A DNA stretch of 64,000 bases from Straminergon stramineum. Taxonomy: Eukaryota; Streptophyta; Bryopsida; Hypnales; Calliergonaceae. Location: NCBI GenBank assembly GCA_963920665.1, contig OY987265.1:33113001-33177000 (forward strand), given 5' to 3'. Under the pieces are notes generated by a model that had not been told where the DNA came from, did no database searches, and was given only the letters and a program-made list of their open reading frames with translations. A program made the translations under genes and the position numbers. Of this stretch, positions 24,334-35,771 are shown piece after piece. How positions within the stretch are numbered: position 1 is the stretch's first letter; every line of letters starts with the position of its first letter.

Positions 24334-25300
24334 GCATCTTGGATAGGGAATGAAAACTTCTCAGCCTCTGCTCATGGGCTCTCTCACTCGGCATTTTGGT
24401 GCCTTGGGAGGAGTCTAGAACAATACTTCAAGAAGTTGAGATTCCCTAGCCATAGCACTGGTTGGTGGTGTTTCCTATATCTAAGAAGGCAAAATTTTCT
24501 CCAATGACAAAGAGTGGCAAGTTTTAGTAGGAGTGCCCTACACATTTCACACGACCCAATTCATCGAAATGGGCAATGCAAGGAAGTGTTTTGGAAGAGA
24601 GTTCACACTTCAACGAAAATCGTTCGAGTGGTGAAGATGAACTTTCCAAGAGGTTATTGGAAATCAAGAAGGGTACGATCAAGCACGATGTGAGCAAAAT
24701 TCATTGTGAATCATAGTCATTGTTTTGCCATCAAAGAGTCATGCACTTCATTGGATGATGTTCTGCAAAACATGTTGGGACTTTAGAAAGCTAAAGACAA
24801 ACCAATGGGCGTGTTTTTTTTTTTATGATTGTTGGTTGATCCTGAAGGATTGCCCTCATTGGATAGAGACACCTGAGCAGTGAGTAGAACACTTTACTTC
24901 TAGGATCAAAGCCATTGAATTGAAAGGGATATCTGAGAGGGTGTCGGAAGCAGCTGAGGGCGATGAGAGGACCTTGTGGACACCAAAGAAGGCAGGGAAG
25001 AAGAGAGTCCCATTGTTTTGTCGCTAGTGTTGAGCGAAAGAAGAGCGAGGAAACAATTGCGCCTGATTGGCAACGAAGTGGCCAAGGAGGACCATCACAT
25101 CGCAAAACAAAGAGTTTGCCCATCCACGCATATGCAAAAGTCATTGCTGACCTCGCAGCTACCAATGCCCTAAAAGAGAAAACACTTTGTGACCAAACAA
25201 TCATCTCTTTGTTCACCATCACTGTAAGAAGCCCGTGTTTTTTTGGATGCATTTTTATGTTAACTATAAGTCTATGAGTAACATCAAACGTGACATCTTG
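24334..25300. other. Coding-like debris, unrecognised
   Basis: A plus-strand frame around 24976-25173 translates to a charged segment with LSERRARKQLRLIGNEVAKE and HIAKQRVCPSTHMQKSLLTS, and shifted frames upstream and downstream continue in a similar style (ADLAATNALKEKT). This looks like a decayed protein-coding sequence with frameshifts, but I recognise no family. Confidence 0.3.
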
Positions 25301-25320
25301 ATTGCCACTCTCATCTCAAC

Positions 25321-27540
25321 TCTCATCTAGTTGTCCATTCCTGATATCTGAAAACTGAAATTTCATAAAACCGCACTAAAACAAACAAAGCGTGATAGGA
25401 TTAAATTAGAAGCCCCTGTTGCATTTGGGACACGGACTGAACCCTTCGTCCCGACTCCCTTAGTCTCTAGTCACTCTGCAGGGCACTTGCTGTCTACGAA
25501 ACCCTGTCAGTTTCCATCGTCCACCGGTTAGCATGTCTGGAAAATGTTACCTCGCAGAACTGTCCGCCTAAACCGTTCACCATCCCGGTTATTCATTTGC
25601 CAAAATGGCCAGAGCAACAAATCTGGAAGTTCAAAGTTCTACTGATCTCACCGCAGCCATTGAACGCCAAGGGAGACCGTGTTGCCTGCATTGCATCTTC
25701 TGAGACCAAGCCTGAGTTTTCGGTTCAGTCATCTTGTAGAGCACTTGCGCTTCAAAAATGATGGATGTTCAGACCCTCGGTTTTGCAGACACTCCATGTT
25801 TCGATCGGAAGTTAGTTCGTCCGGCAATGCAAATGTCAATTAGAAAATCAAATCTGTCCTCACTGAACTCACTCCTCCCTGGGCAGTATTTGATCAGAGT
25901 GGTCCACTGAGTGTTCATGTCCGGGACAAAGAATGCCACTCGAAGGGTCCAAGCATCCGGTCTCAGACCTGTGCAACACATGGCAGGAGCACGGGAGGTA
26001 CTGATGACTATTCTTCACTTAAATTGCAACAAACAAATGTGTGAAGCATGACGACACGTTTCGAGGATTTGAACTGCATTCAAGCTAATAGAATTGCTCT
26101 TGGGGTTGCAGATTCTGAAAGTACTAAAGCTACAAGGTGGACTAAAGGAGGTGCTCCAAGAAGCCCCAACTGCTATCGAGAGGAAGTGTTGAGGGTGCAA
26201 GATAGGCTGCTGTACGCACGGCGACCAACTCCATGCGTTCTTGGGCACTCAGGCTCGCTATGGTTGGAAGAGGTTCGACACGAACTTACCAGTTGGTGCC
26301 CCTGTTCTGCAAGTGGTGGACGTAGAGAGCGCCGACATTCCCGAGTTCCACCCCCTAAACAACATGATTGTGCTCGATATCCACCACAGCCATCAGTTCC
26401 TACTGTTGGACTAGGTGAACAAGACGAATGCGAGGCCCAACATTCTGTTGGATCTCCAGGAAGATCTCCAGGAAGATCAGTACAACACGCTCAGAGTAGT
26501 TGAGCAACGTGAGCAGCATCAAGGATGATTATGAGGACTTCAACATGCTCCAGACCATGCTGGGTCTCTCTTCCCTCGGGGGAGGACACCGATGTACAGA
26601 GTGTGCTTGGCATGCTAGAAACCTTTTGGATTTTGCAAGAAAAAATGAACGCGCTGGTTGGAGACGAAGCACCGGCGGTGGAGGAAGAGGAGACCGGGAC
26701 CCCTCCGCATGTGCACCCAGCTAGCGACGGCATCTTCTTGCAGGCGGAAAAGTGGGACAGGTGGGCACTCAAAACGCCCGGGAAGACCCCTGCAACCGAC
26801 GGGTGGACCGTCTCCAACCCCATTGGCGTCGAGGGCGCCCGAGACTCCAGTGGAACCCCAGGGGGAAACGACCCCTTCAACAACGGGGAAGGAAACTAGT
26901 CAGCCGAGGACAAAGAGGAATTTAATTCGGCACAAAAAGAGGGAACATCACCAAGGAAGGGAGTGACCATGGACATCCGTCACAGCTTGTATCCCCAGCA
27001 GAAGAAGAGGGTGGTGAAGGCGGCTGAACTTCGGCTTGGCATGAAGCACGGCTGAAAGGGTCAAGGGACGGTGCAACTGCACGTAGAGACTCGGGGAAGG
27101 AACAGTCTCTGGATAGTCTCTGGATGAAGCTGGCTTCGTTGCTAAGCTCTGGAAGGATGTGAGGCATGGTGTTGTTCAGTCCGACAGCAGCGATGGGGAG
27201 GATGGGGAAGTGGCTGCCTCCGACGGCGGTGAGGGAGATGATTCTGGAGAGGGTAGAGGCGACGAGGTACTGTCGACGAGGAGGAATCTGAGGAATCTGA
27301 GGATGAGGCTGAAGACCTGGAGGAGGATGCTGAGAACGAGACCGTGATGGCACACATACCGCCCAGGAGCGCCGGGGTCAGCAGTTAGATGAGGAGTATG
27401 ACAGTGCTGAAGAACTCAAAAGAGAGATGTTTTCAACATCAAGTTTGATCACTTTTTTGATGTCAAATCAGCAGCCACAGAATCTTCTGAGAGAAATTAG
27501 AAACTCATTTGAACACATCCTCTGGTACGAAAAACTTTAA
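25321..27540 (+). pseudogene. Long decayed coding-like region, function unknown
   Basis: The stretch is much less AT-rich than the surrounding transposon debris. Plus-strand translations make protein-like segments that jump frame and contain stops. Examples are VIHLPKWPEQQIWKFKVLL near 25590, GTQARYGWKRFDTNLPVGAP near 26245 with HPLNNMIVLDIHHSHQFLLL near 26350, EKWDRWALKTPGKTPATDGW near 26750, and an acidic run (DSSDGEDGEVAASDGGEGDD, then after a shift EEESEESEDEAEDLEEDAEN) at about 27180-27345. Together they suggest one or more old genes, possibly a captured host gene or the structural gene of an element, now broken by several frameshifts. I do not recognise the family. It could instead be two unrelated fragments. 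The next gene downstream is on the opposite strand, and its stop is about 400 bp away. Confidence 0.35.
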
Positions 27541-27699
27541 ATCTACTGCCTGCATTCACAAACACTACAGTGTCAGTCATACAGAACAGTGTAGTTCAGG
27601 AAACTGTTACTAGATGATGTGGCGATCAATAATTGAGGGTTCCACTGAAGTTTTGAATCAACAAATAGGAAGCGGGATGAATAACTACCTTATTTAAAA

Positions 27700-27881
27700 C
27701 ATAACATTCTTGAATGGAAACGCAAGGGTGTCCTTCTACAGTAGCACTGTAACAAGAATATATTCGTGTTACAGTGGCCCACAATACATGGGCAAGCTTG
27801 CATTCAAGATGTTTACAGTGAAAGGAGCCTTGATTCATGGAAAGCAAAGGGTCCCCTACCCTGAAGTTCAAGAATGTTATG
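27700..27881. mobile_element. Foldback element, about 180 bp, next to the ZDP 3' end
   Basis: CATAACATTCTTGAA at 27700 is exactly the inverted complement of TTCAAGAATGTTATG ending at 27881. The centre holds a separate palindrome, CTGTAACAAGAATA with TATTCGTGTTACAG (27748-27775). It lies 64 bp beyond the ZDP stop, so it may be within the 3' UTR. Confidence 0.6.
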
Positions 27882-27944
27882 CATGCGCAAGCTAGCTATG
27901 AGGTACAAGTTGAATGTAAAGCATGAATAACAACGACCACCACT

Positions 27945-30900
27945 TCAGAAAGCCTTGGCATCTGAAAGCAGCATGGCTACACGAAAGCCAACCTGGGCAA
28001 AACCAATGTCAGCAGCGCTGTGATCACCTTTCCGTCCTGCGGCATCTCCAACATAAAAGGACCTGATACAGTTCACAACACAAAACATCAGGAAAGAAGA
28101 AATGCGATGCTACAGGTAGAACGAAGTAGTGTTTGATTAAATTGGAGGTGATTGCGTTGAGAACAAGGCACACCTTTCTTTATCAATTGGTACTCCACCG
28201 TTCAGGTGACGTTCCAGAAGGTGCCACATGCCTGGTGAAGGCTTTCGGCAGGCGTCCCCACTTCCCTCCTTACCGCACGATATAAAAGCCTGAAATACAA
28301 GGATAAAATATCCTTTCATCTGATCTTTATCTCCGCATACTTCGAAAAGACATCTAAAGAGGACTGTTGATTACAGGAATCTACTCCGTGTAATTTGGAT
28401 TCCTTGCATATTATCTTGGAAAGAGCAGAAATGAGTTCTATAGCATAACTTCTGGCACAAACCGATTTCTGACCAAGTCGTTGGTAAGCCATTTCCGAAG
28501 TCAACTGATTACTAAATGCTCATATTGATTCCCAGAAACGATCTATTTCCTTATCAAATTTCAACAGACGTGGGGAGTAAAGGCCAACAGAGAACCAAGG
28601 TGCACACATCTTAGAAAAGTCTCACCTGCATGGGCACCTTCACTACTTTAATGAAAGCTTCCACACGACCTAGTTTGGAGTCGACAGCTTTCTGTCGAGA
28701 CTTCGTCCACCGCTCAATGTTAGACTCATTTGAAAAAATAACCTGCCAAAAGTATATACATGATCAATTGAGGGAAAAGAGAAGGAATGAGTTGCGACAT
28801 ATCAAAGACACCCCTTCATAACTGAAACACGATAGATTTCCCCCGATACGATATCTTTTGACACAAGAAGTGAGGACAGTGTTTCAGTACCGACCAGCTT
28901 AAAGCCCTCCTGATGGTAGTCCTGAAGTTTCTTCGGTATTGAAGGGTACATAAGTGACCAAGCCTCAGCTCCTGGTCTGCAAAGACCATTAAAATAATAT
29001 TCAGTTTTTAGTTGAATGATGTTCCATTGCAAATGAAGCAAATCTATACGGAACAATTCTGCCTTAACTCTGGAAGTACGCTGCCCTATCACCAAGTATC
29101 ACCAAGGTAAGCCACCAAATCTTATCACATTCTTCGTTTTTACAGTTTCCTTGAAAGTCATCCATCGGACACTGTTAGCCCTCAGCGTCCTTACTGGGTT
29201 AAGAACATTACAGACAATAACTATGAAAAGATGGTGGGCACACATAAAATAAGAGCAGTGCAATGCTGAGGCTAATGATATAGTGACTTTTAAATTTCTA
29301 TATGATAGATGAAGCATGACTAAAGGGAAGCTAAAATGCCTTACATTAGTCAGGTTCTGCTATACTGTACGCCACATCCCACAAGCTGAGATATTTCCCT
29401 CCCTTAAGGCTAATAATACATCTGCAGCTTCACAATACAGAATTTTATGCATCAACCCAGTAATGACAGTGAGATATACCTGCGAACATCTGTATTGGCA
29501 AGGCAGCCATCAAAGTCGAAAGCCGCTATCTTCTCAGACGGATGCACATCGTCTGCCTGGCATTCCACCCCCAATGTTCAAATACATGAAGCAGAGGGAG
29601 CCATATGGAGGACAGGTAACGTCTTAAGAGATAAAAAACATATTAACTAAACCAGTTTGAGAAGCAGTGTGTACACTAAATATGGAGGAAGGAGTGAAGA
29701 CAACATCCTACATTTGTACACGAGTTAGACACCCCAACAGATCCATTCATACGCTATCTGCCTCCAGGTAGTGCACAGAACACTAAACACGGTTCAAGAA
29801 GTAGCTCACCTCGTTGAAAATAACAGAAGAGAAGGCCTTCCAACCATGAGGTAACCTTGCACCCTGCAGGATGTTAAGCCCAATCCAAAGATAAGTTAAT
29901 ATAACTACACTGGTTTGCACTAATTAGTGCCACCTACGAAGTTAATGTCTTTACAAAACTTTATTTTTGTAGAAATTGGAACAATGTAGAAATAGTTCAA
30001 CCTGTACTAATTCAAAATAGTGTGACTTTGTTAAATTAGTGTCTTAGTGACTTATAGGACATATCAGTGTAGCATGGCAAGTTATGTCGGAAAGGGTAGT
30101 AAAACGGATGAATCATACTCCGTCATTCAAGATATTCTAAGAAAATTAGTATCAGAGTTATTAATCTCGTTTCTTGTTTTTCGCTAGATTGCTATAAGAA
30201 ATGGATTGAGGCTACCAATTTTCCAAAAAATTGCATAATACTTTTTTTATTTTGGTAACAGAAACACAATTTCTAGTGATTTGCAGCAAGTTTTTTTAGA
30301 ACTTTAAAGAATTGACTAAATAATAAAAAATTATACTCTTCAAATTTCCGATAGATTTGTAACTGCACCAAAAAGAATTTAAAATCTGGCGACATTTTGA
30401 CGACAAAAGAACCAGTGATCAGTTTGTCTACAAGCTAAAGGCTGTGGAGTACCTCCAGTAACCAAGACTGGTCAATGACACGAAATCACATCGTCGAACC
30501 TTACCTTGTAAAGATTTGCAAGAAGAGGAGAACTAAATGCTTTAAGAGTCGTTTCCCATAACTCTGGATTATAGCGCAGTATCTGAGCAACACCACGACC
30601 GATGGAAAGTGAGTCAAATTATTTACCAGAGTAAACGTTTCTGAATAAGAGCAATTGCAATTGCAGAGCCAGAAAGTTACTTCTCGGTATTGAAATACTG
30701 TCCTTAGATTACGTAAGCAGCTTAGGAAAAAACATGTGCGCAAAAAGACAAGGGCGATATCAATCTTCAACAAACTTAAATGTTGTGACTGGGATGGAAT
30801 CCACGTTCTGATTTTCAACAATTTCCCATATCAACAATTCTGCTCGTTCAGAATGATAGCAAACTGAAATTAAGCTCCTGTTCAGACCACGCCAGTACCT

Positions 30901-32883
30901 GCTCTTTTTCATCTTGGTTCAGTTTTGCAACAATACCCGAGGTCGCTTTCCTCTTCCTGTCGGGGCTCCCGATAAGGGCCTGACATAGATCATGTGATAA
31001 AAAGATATTCAGCAATCTTGATCAAATGCATCCGGCCTTAAATTGGGCCGATCGATAAATTTTAACCTTGATCACAGCTACCAGTTATATTTGTTGTTCT
31101 GGCCGGAGCCTGAGCATTGAAAAGCCAGACATTCATCAAGAAACGTTCGAATATCAGCTCACACATTCAAGTCCAAAATGCCAATGTTCGATGCCACTCG
31201 ATAAAAATCTACTAAACAGGGCAAAACTATGCTATTCTTTGTAGAAAATTTTGGATACTTGTAAAATAATCCACAATAATAGAAATGCCCAAGATGTATA
31301 CTAGAAAACCTTAAAGTATCAAACCTAGCCAATTGTAATGCCATTTACGACAGTTTCTAATGCAAACCCTGCCAATTGTAATGCGGTTAGGTTTTCTATA
31401 ATACCTCCACAGGATGAGTTTTCTGATAGTGCCGGAAAAAATAAAAGGGAGATTACCTGAGATGTTGTTCCTTGCTTGGCTACTGCCAAAGCAAAACCTA
31501 ACGAATCTTTCAAGTTCTTGGTGCTTCTGATATCAGAAGTTTCTCCATTAAGGGTTTCTTCTGCATTGGTACGTGATGTCAAAGCTTTCAACGCGGCTTG
31601 ATCTGAGGCCTGCATCCAGCATTTGTGCTTAGTAAAATCAAACGTTGTCTTGCTTTGGGCACCTTGCGTGCCGAACACCCGACATGTGCAACTTCACAAC
31701 CTTAAACGACAAGGCCACCAAACTAATTCATTCCTCCTCGAAGCGAGGAGAACTGGGCTTACTCACTTTCAGAGTCGGAAATCCTTCTAACTTATTAGCA
31801 TCCACAGCCAGTGCTACTGCTGCAGCATTGCTATCCGTAGTCAGATAACAATCAGTGTGATGCCTGCACCCGCAAAGACATTCCAAATCAAATCCTTACA
31901 TCGAAGAAACAACTTCAAAGGTTTATGAAATGCCCCAAACTAGAGCAGTTTCAATAGAAAATTAATCTCCCTTTTAATCAACTCAACATAATTAAAATCA
32001 AGCCAATCATCATCCAATCACTCACCACCGCATTTCAAGCTCTGCCTAAGCCATTTACTCAAACATCAGCTAACAACTAACCAAACATAGCAGATCAAAA
32101 ACACAAGAATGGCATTAGTGAAGATTACGAATTCACAAATTGGAAAGATCCGAGCAATACACGCACTTTAATTTCTTGATTACAGTCCAGCGGAGGCGAG
32201 AGATTGGCATGCTTGGTTCAATCGCGAAAATAATAATATAAAAACAGAGCTTTGTCAAGGGCTCATCTAGTAGCATCATTCTCGTTGCGGTAGTAACTTC
32301 ACCAAACCTAATTGCGCCACCTACCTAAATGCAACGCTCCCAATTCTTGCCCAATCATCCCTAATCAGTAAATACTGGTTTGAAAATGTACACCACCTCA
32401 ACATCAGAACAGAACGCTTGCAGTACGTTTAAGGTCGTCTACCAATAAATCTTTGAACCCGAATGACTTTAGCATGTCGTATCCAAAATAATGCTCTCAA
32501 TAAATCTTTGAGCAGAGTTGCTATCATTACAATGGTCAGATTTTAAGTATTTTTGTGAGCAAATCAAAGGGTGTGGTTGCCTTAAGTGAGATAGTATCCG
32601 ACAATACCAATGCAATTCTAAGCGCAATTCAGCAATACAGAGCATCAAGAGAGCACCAAAACCCGCCGGAGGATGGACACTATCAACAAACGCTCAAAAT
32701 GCCATACCACTTGGTGGTGTCGTAGCCCTTCACTCGGGTGGTGAAGCCGAGGCGCACCACTCCTTTGGCGATTTTCTTGCCGCACAGCTTGCACTCCGAT
32801 CGTTCCGACTTGGCATACTCCACGGCATGGCGCGACGCCATGGCCGCAGCTCCTCCCCGCGCGCTGGCCACAGCTTGCAACAT
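27945..32883 (-). CDS. ZDP: DNA 3'-phosphatase, plant ZDP type, with one PARP-like zinc finger
   Basis: Eleven exons (descending): 32883-32708, 31863-31767, 31609-31457, 30979-30899, 30582-30505, 29863-29810, 29556-29480, 28976-28895, 28742-28626, 28289-28174 and 28062-27945. Phases agree throughout, giving 382 aa. Residues 20-64 are a PARP-type finger (C31-x2-C34, then H61-x2-C64 after the exon 1/2 junction). A lysine-rich linker follows (SPDRKRKATSG). Residues about 210-380 are the HAD phosphatase: DFDGC with D227 and D229, FSNES at 269-273, RKPSPGMW with K321, and FYVGDAAGRKGDHS with D350. By family it removes 3'-phosphates at DNA breaks during base excision and single-strand-break repair; no kinase domain is present. 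Arabidopsis ZDP has three fingers, this model one. Exon 8 ends at a weak donor (GTCGGT), chosen because it restores KLVIFSNESN. The C-terminus after FAQ is unlike other ZDPs and may be mis-spliced in my model. A second ATG at 32841 would remove 14 residues. Confidence 0.92.
29908..30069. mobile_element. TA-flanked MITE (162 bp) in a ZDP intron
   Basis: Begins CACTGGTTTGCACTAATTAG after TA (29906-29907) and ends ACATATCAGTG before TA (30070-30071). A diverged relative lies at 38419-38604. It sits in the intron between exons 5 and 6. Confidence 0.7.
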
Positions 32884-32885
32884 CG

Positions 32886-32899
32886 AAACCCTAAACCCT
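32886..32899 (-). promoter_or_regulatory. Telo-box (AAACCCTAAACCCT on +) just 5' of the ZDP start codon
   Basis: On the coding strand this reads AGGGTTTAGGGTTT ending two bases before the CG that precedes the ATG at 32883. Telo-boxes near plant transcription starts are associated with genes active in dividing cells and with DNA-repair and translation genes (established knowledge). Here it would lie in the short 5' UTR. Confidence 0.6.
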
Positions 32900-33356
32900 G
32901 CCTGCCATCAGCTTCGCTCCATCAACTCTCGCTCTCTCGCTCTCCAGCCCATCTCCATTGCACTGCATTTCGAGTTCACCCAATAAACCCCGGCAGCTTC
33001 GCTCGTGAATCCAACTGAGCATTAGACGAGTAAAGTTTTAAGTGTGATGTCCGCTAATTAACATACCGTACTCTGCAATTAACAGAACCGATCATCACCA
33101 AATATGAACTTAGTGGGGAGATAAGTAACCTTAATGCTTAGGATTGGAAGATGAAGCTTCTGTCGGAAGCTCCAGTCTCTGGACTCTGGAGACGTGTTCA
33201 GGGTTGTTTTGGGTGTGCGCAACTCCAGCGTCAGTTTTGCACACTCAGCCCTCTATACTACACACTACACGAAAACTCCACTGCAAGTCGCCCCTATTCT
33301 GGATGACAATGATGAAGTAAGCCCAATGACAAGAAGGTCGTGAAACGGAAGTAATC
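32900..33356 (-). promoter_or_regulatory. Probable ZDP promoter region
   Basis: The less AT-rich sequence upstream of the ZDP start contains CT/GA tracts on the first 60 bases (GAGAGCGAGAG on the coding strand). No TATA box was recognised. It is cut off upstream by the element starting at 33357. Confidence 0.4.
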
Positions 33357-33887
33357 AGGTAAACCAGCCCATCACAGGCAGAATGACTGGTTTGCACTGT
33401 TTTGGCATTGTTGAAAAAAAATTTAATCTTTTTCCATATATAGACAAACGTGAGAAATGAGGAGAGTAATTCAATTTATTATTTTTTGGGCAAAGAATGA
33501 ATTTTTCATGAAATTTTGAAGTGTGCCGCCCAATTGGCCCAAAAGAGTTTCTAGACTATTCCAAAATTGACAGCAAAGAGTGTATCTATAATGGTCATCT
33601 TACTCACCTAAAGCAACCATAATATTCCCTAACATGGCCACTATGTGAAGGCCTAAAAACGTCACTTCCTATGATAAATGTACACCAAAATGGTGAAAGT
33701 TTCTACTATTGTCTATAATTATTCCATCATTGTTATTCAAGACATTGATTGTAACCACTAACTCAACTTAATGGAATCCAAATCTCATTTATTGTAAAAA
33801 GTCTATCATGGGTTGATGCAAGACTCATATGGGTCATTCCTCAAGTGTTTGTGATGGGTTTTTTTGCTTGTGATGGGTTGATTTACT
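33357..33887 (+). mobile_element. AGGTAAACC-type MITE, copy 1 (about 530 bp)
   Basis: Left end AGGTAAACCAGCCCATCACA and right end TGATGGGTTGATTTAC are diverged inverted repeats. The body (ATAGACAAACGTGAGAAATG, GTGTATCTATAATGGTCATC, CACTTCCTATGATAAATGTA) matches the copies at 55381, 56072, 56402 and 60294. Confidence 0.8.
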
Positions 33888-33916
33888 TTCCTACCCATTA
33901 CAATTGAGTTTGAATG

Positions 33917-34267
33917 AGCAAGAGGTCTTTGTTGAGGTATTAGTCTAGAGTGGATGCTACATAAGAATAGGTCCACTCCTATCTACATTCAAATTTTGAA
34001 AGGATAGGAATTTTGAGTGTAACATATTTTTTCAATCAATGGATTTGTTGATGATGTAGCCACATTGTCGAAAGTTTGACTTCTCATCAAACTTTTGGAC
34101 TTAAACAAATGAGGACATATTAAACTTGAAAACCAAAGTTTGTTCTCAAGAACATTGACTCCTAGAAACCTTAATTGGTGAACATTGCAAGTCTCATTTT
34201 CATAGTGAATGGTAAAACCAATACATTTGTTATAGGCTAAACAATTAGTGATTCCCATATCAATCAC
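33917..34267 (-). pseudogene. Broken third copy of the 41263/49159 gene family
   Basis: On the minus strand, residues GFTIHYENETCNVHQLRFL match AFSMHYENETVFVHQMKFSR of the 49159 gene. LFKSKSLMRSQTFDNVATSS matches LFKSSLIRSWTCNNVGIPTA, and after a frameshift and stops TYSYVASTLD-YLNKDLLL matches WFYFHAACTLDYLNEDLVL. Only the C-terminal half is present; the N-terminal membrane segments are absent. It is clearly non-functional. Confidence 0.85.
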
Positions 34268-34372
34268 TAAGTCATATCTTGATATGACCCTTTAATTGTT
34301 AAAACTTGGTCAAAACATGCTTTTGAGTCAATCCCACTTTTAATAAATGTTTTTGTATCTGGTAAATAGTTT

Positions 34373-35060
34373 ATGGACCAATCACAAAGAATTTGATTAG
34401 AATGAAGGACAAGATCATTCCATTACATGTGTAATCAAGTTCAAGAATTCAAATACTTAAAGTGAGTCATAGTAGGTGGTTTGAAAGACTCATCATAATG
34501 AAGAAATATGAAATTTTAACTTGAATTTCATAGTATATAAAAACATTAACTTAAATAATGTTCATTCATTTAGATGAATGAAAAATGGTGTACACAACTA
34601 CATTGAAGGTGCTCAAGCACTCATCCAACTTACTATATGGTAATGAATGCCGAAATTGGTCTCAATTTAAGTTTGGTTGGATACCTTAAAATTGAGTTCA
34701 ATTCTCTAATAGCAATGATTATGCACCACCAAGATATGAAAATTAGTCAAATGTATCAATTCATTGCAAAACTTAGTTGAAGTCTAAGATTGACATTTGA
34801 ATATTGAATGTGAAAGTTAGAAGAGGTCAAAATTCAATCGAAAGGTTTTCTATATATGTACCCTAGTTTCATTAATAGTCTTGTGTTGAACATTGCACAA
34901 TTAACATCTAGGCTTATAGTTTAAATTTATTAGAGCACTTTCTTAATCTTAAACGACCCTACCATAAAACACAAGTTAATTTCATTGTTTTGGGGGGCAC
35001 ATACATGAATAGATTTCTATTGCAATAGATGTTAAATTAGTATATGTTATAAATAACATA
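34373..35060 (+). repeat. Dispersed repeat I, copy 1
   Basis: Begins ATGGACCAATCACAAAG and ends near GGGGGGCACATACATGAATAG plus 60 bases. The same order of blocks is found at 57611-59110 (ATGGACCAATCACAAACC, ATTGAGCATTGTCAAATGAG, TTTTGGGGCACAAACATGAA), where it is interrupted by an insertion. Confidence 0.65.
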
Positions 35061-35194
35061 ACTTCTAAAAGAAGTGCAACAAAACCAACTCAACTAAGGA
35101 GAAAGAAAAATGTGGCAAACTATCTATCCAAATAGACAAGATCATATGGTATGAGTAGGATTTTGCTTTAATAACAAAATTCTTGAATCCCTCT

Positions 35195-35771
35195 TTAACC
35201 CCAAAACGTCCAAATTCATCTTTAGAATTGACGATTTGAGAAAAATCATTATAAAGTGCTATTTGGAAGCATATTTTGGAATTGAAATGCAAATAAAAGT
35301 TGTAGATTTTGATTTGTAGATTCCATCTATATGGTTAGATTCACCAATGCTATTACCAATCTTTTTTTATAAATTTTGAAAGAGAAATTCCAAATTTCCT
35401 TCAAAATTCGATTGCAAGTAAAATATTATCATTTTTTGAGTAAAATTTGTTGGAATGGTTTTGAAATGAGGTTTTCTTCACATGGTGATTTTTTGAAATT
35501 TTTGTGTTCTTCCTATCTATGACCTCATTTTGGCTAATCCAGTTTTGAACTAAAGTCAATGCAATTTGACCACTTGACATCCTTGCACATTTGTAATTTT
35601 AGAAAAATATGAACTCTAGTAACACCAAATCCAGCCCTTAGATAGGACAACAACTTCATAACGTATCTTCACAAATTAAAATAACTTTCATCCAAGTAGT
35701 TAGGAGGATGAAACTCAAGTTTCAATCTATTCATCGTCCAAAAATTGGACGTCGACACTTTGAGGGGTTAA
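35195..35771 (-). mobile_element. TTAA-ended element, type B, copy 3
   Basis: Left end TTAACCCCAAAACGTCC and right end GGACGTCGACACTTTGAGGG then GTTAA. The body is the same as 22341-22918 (GATTTGAGAAAAATCATTAT, GTGCTATTTGGAAGCATATT, ACCACTTGACATCCTTGCAC). Confidence 0.85.

Noticed and set aside
24791..25252. Minus-strand frame of 153 codons
   Set aside because: Its opposite strand gives the more protein-like charged segments, and no domain is visible in this frame.
26048..26503. Plus-strand frame of 151 codons as an intact gene
   Set aside because: A neighbouring frame over the same stretch reads more like protein (YGWKRFDTNLPVGAP, LNNMIVLDIHHSH) and no single frame stays open, so I describe it as decayed sequence only.
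26922..27353. Minus-strand Pro/Ser-rich frame of 143 codons
   Set aside because: It is the reverse of the acidic GAG/GAT-rich stretch on the plus strand, which makes long serine/proline-rich shadows.
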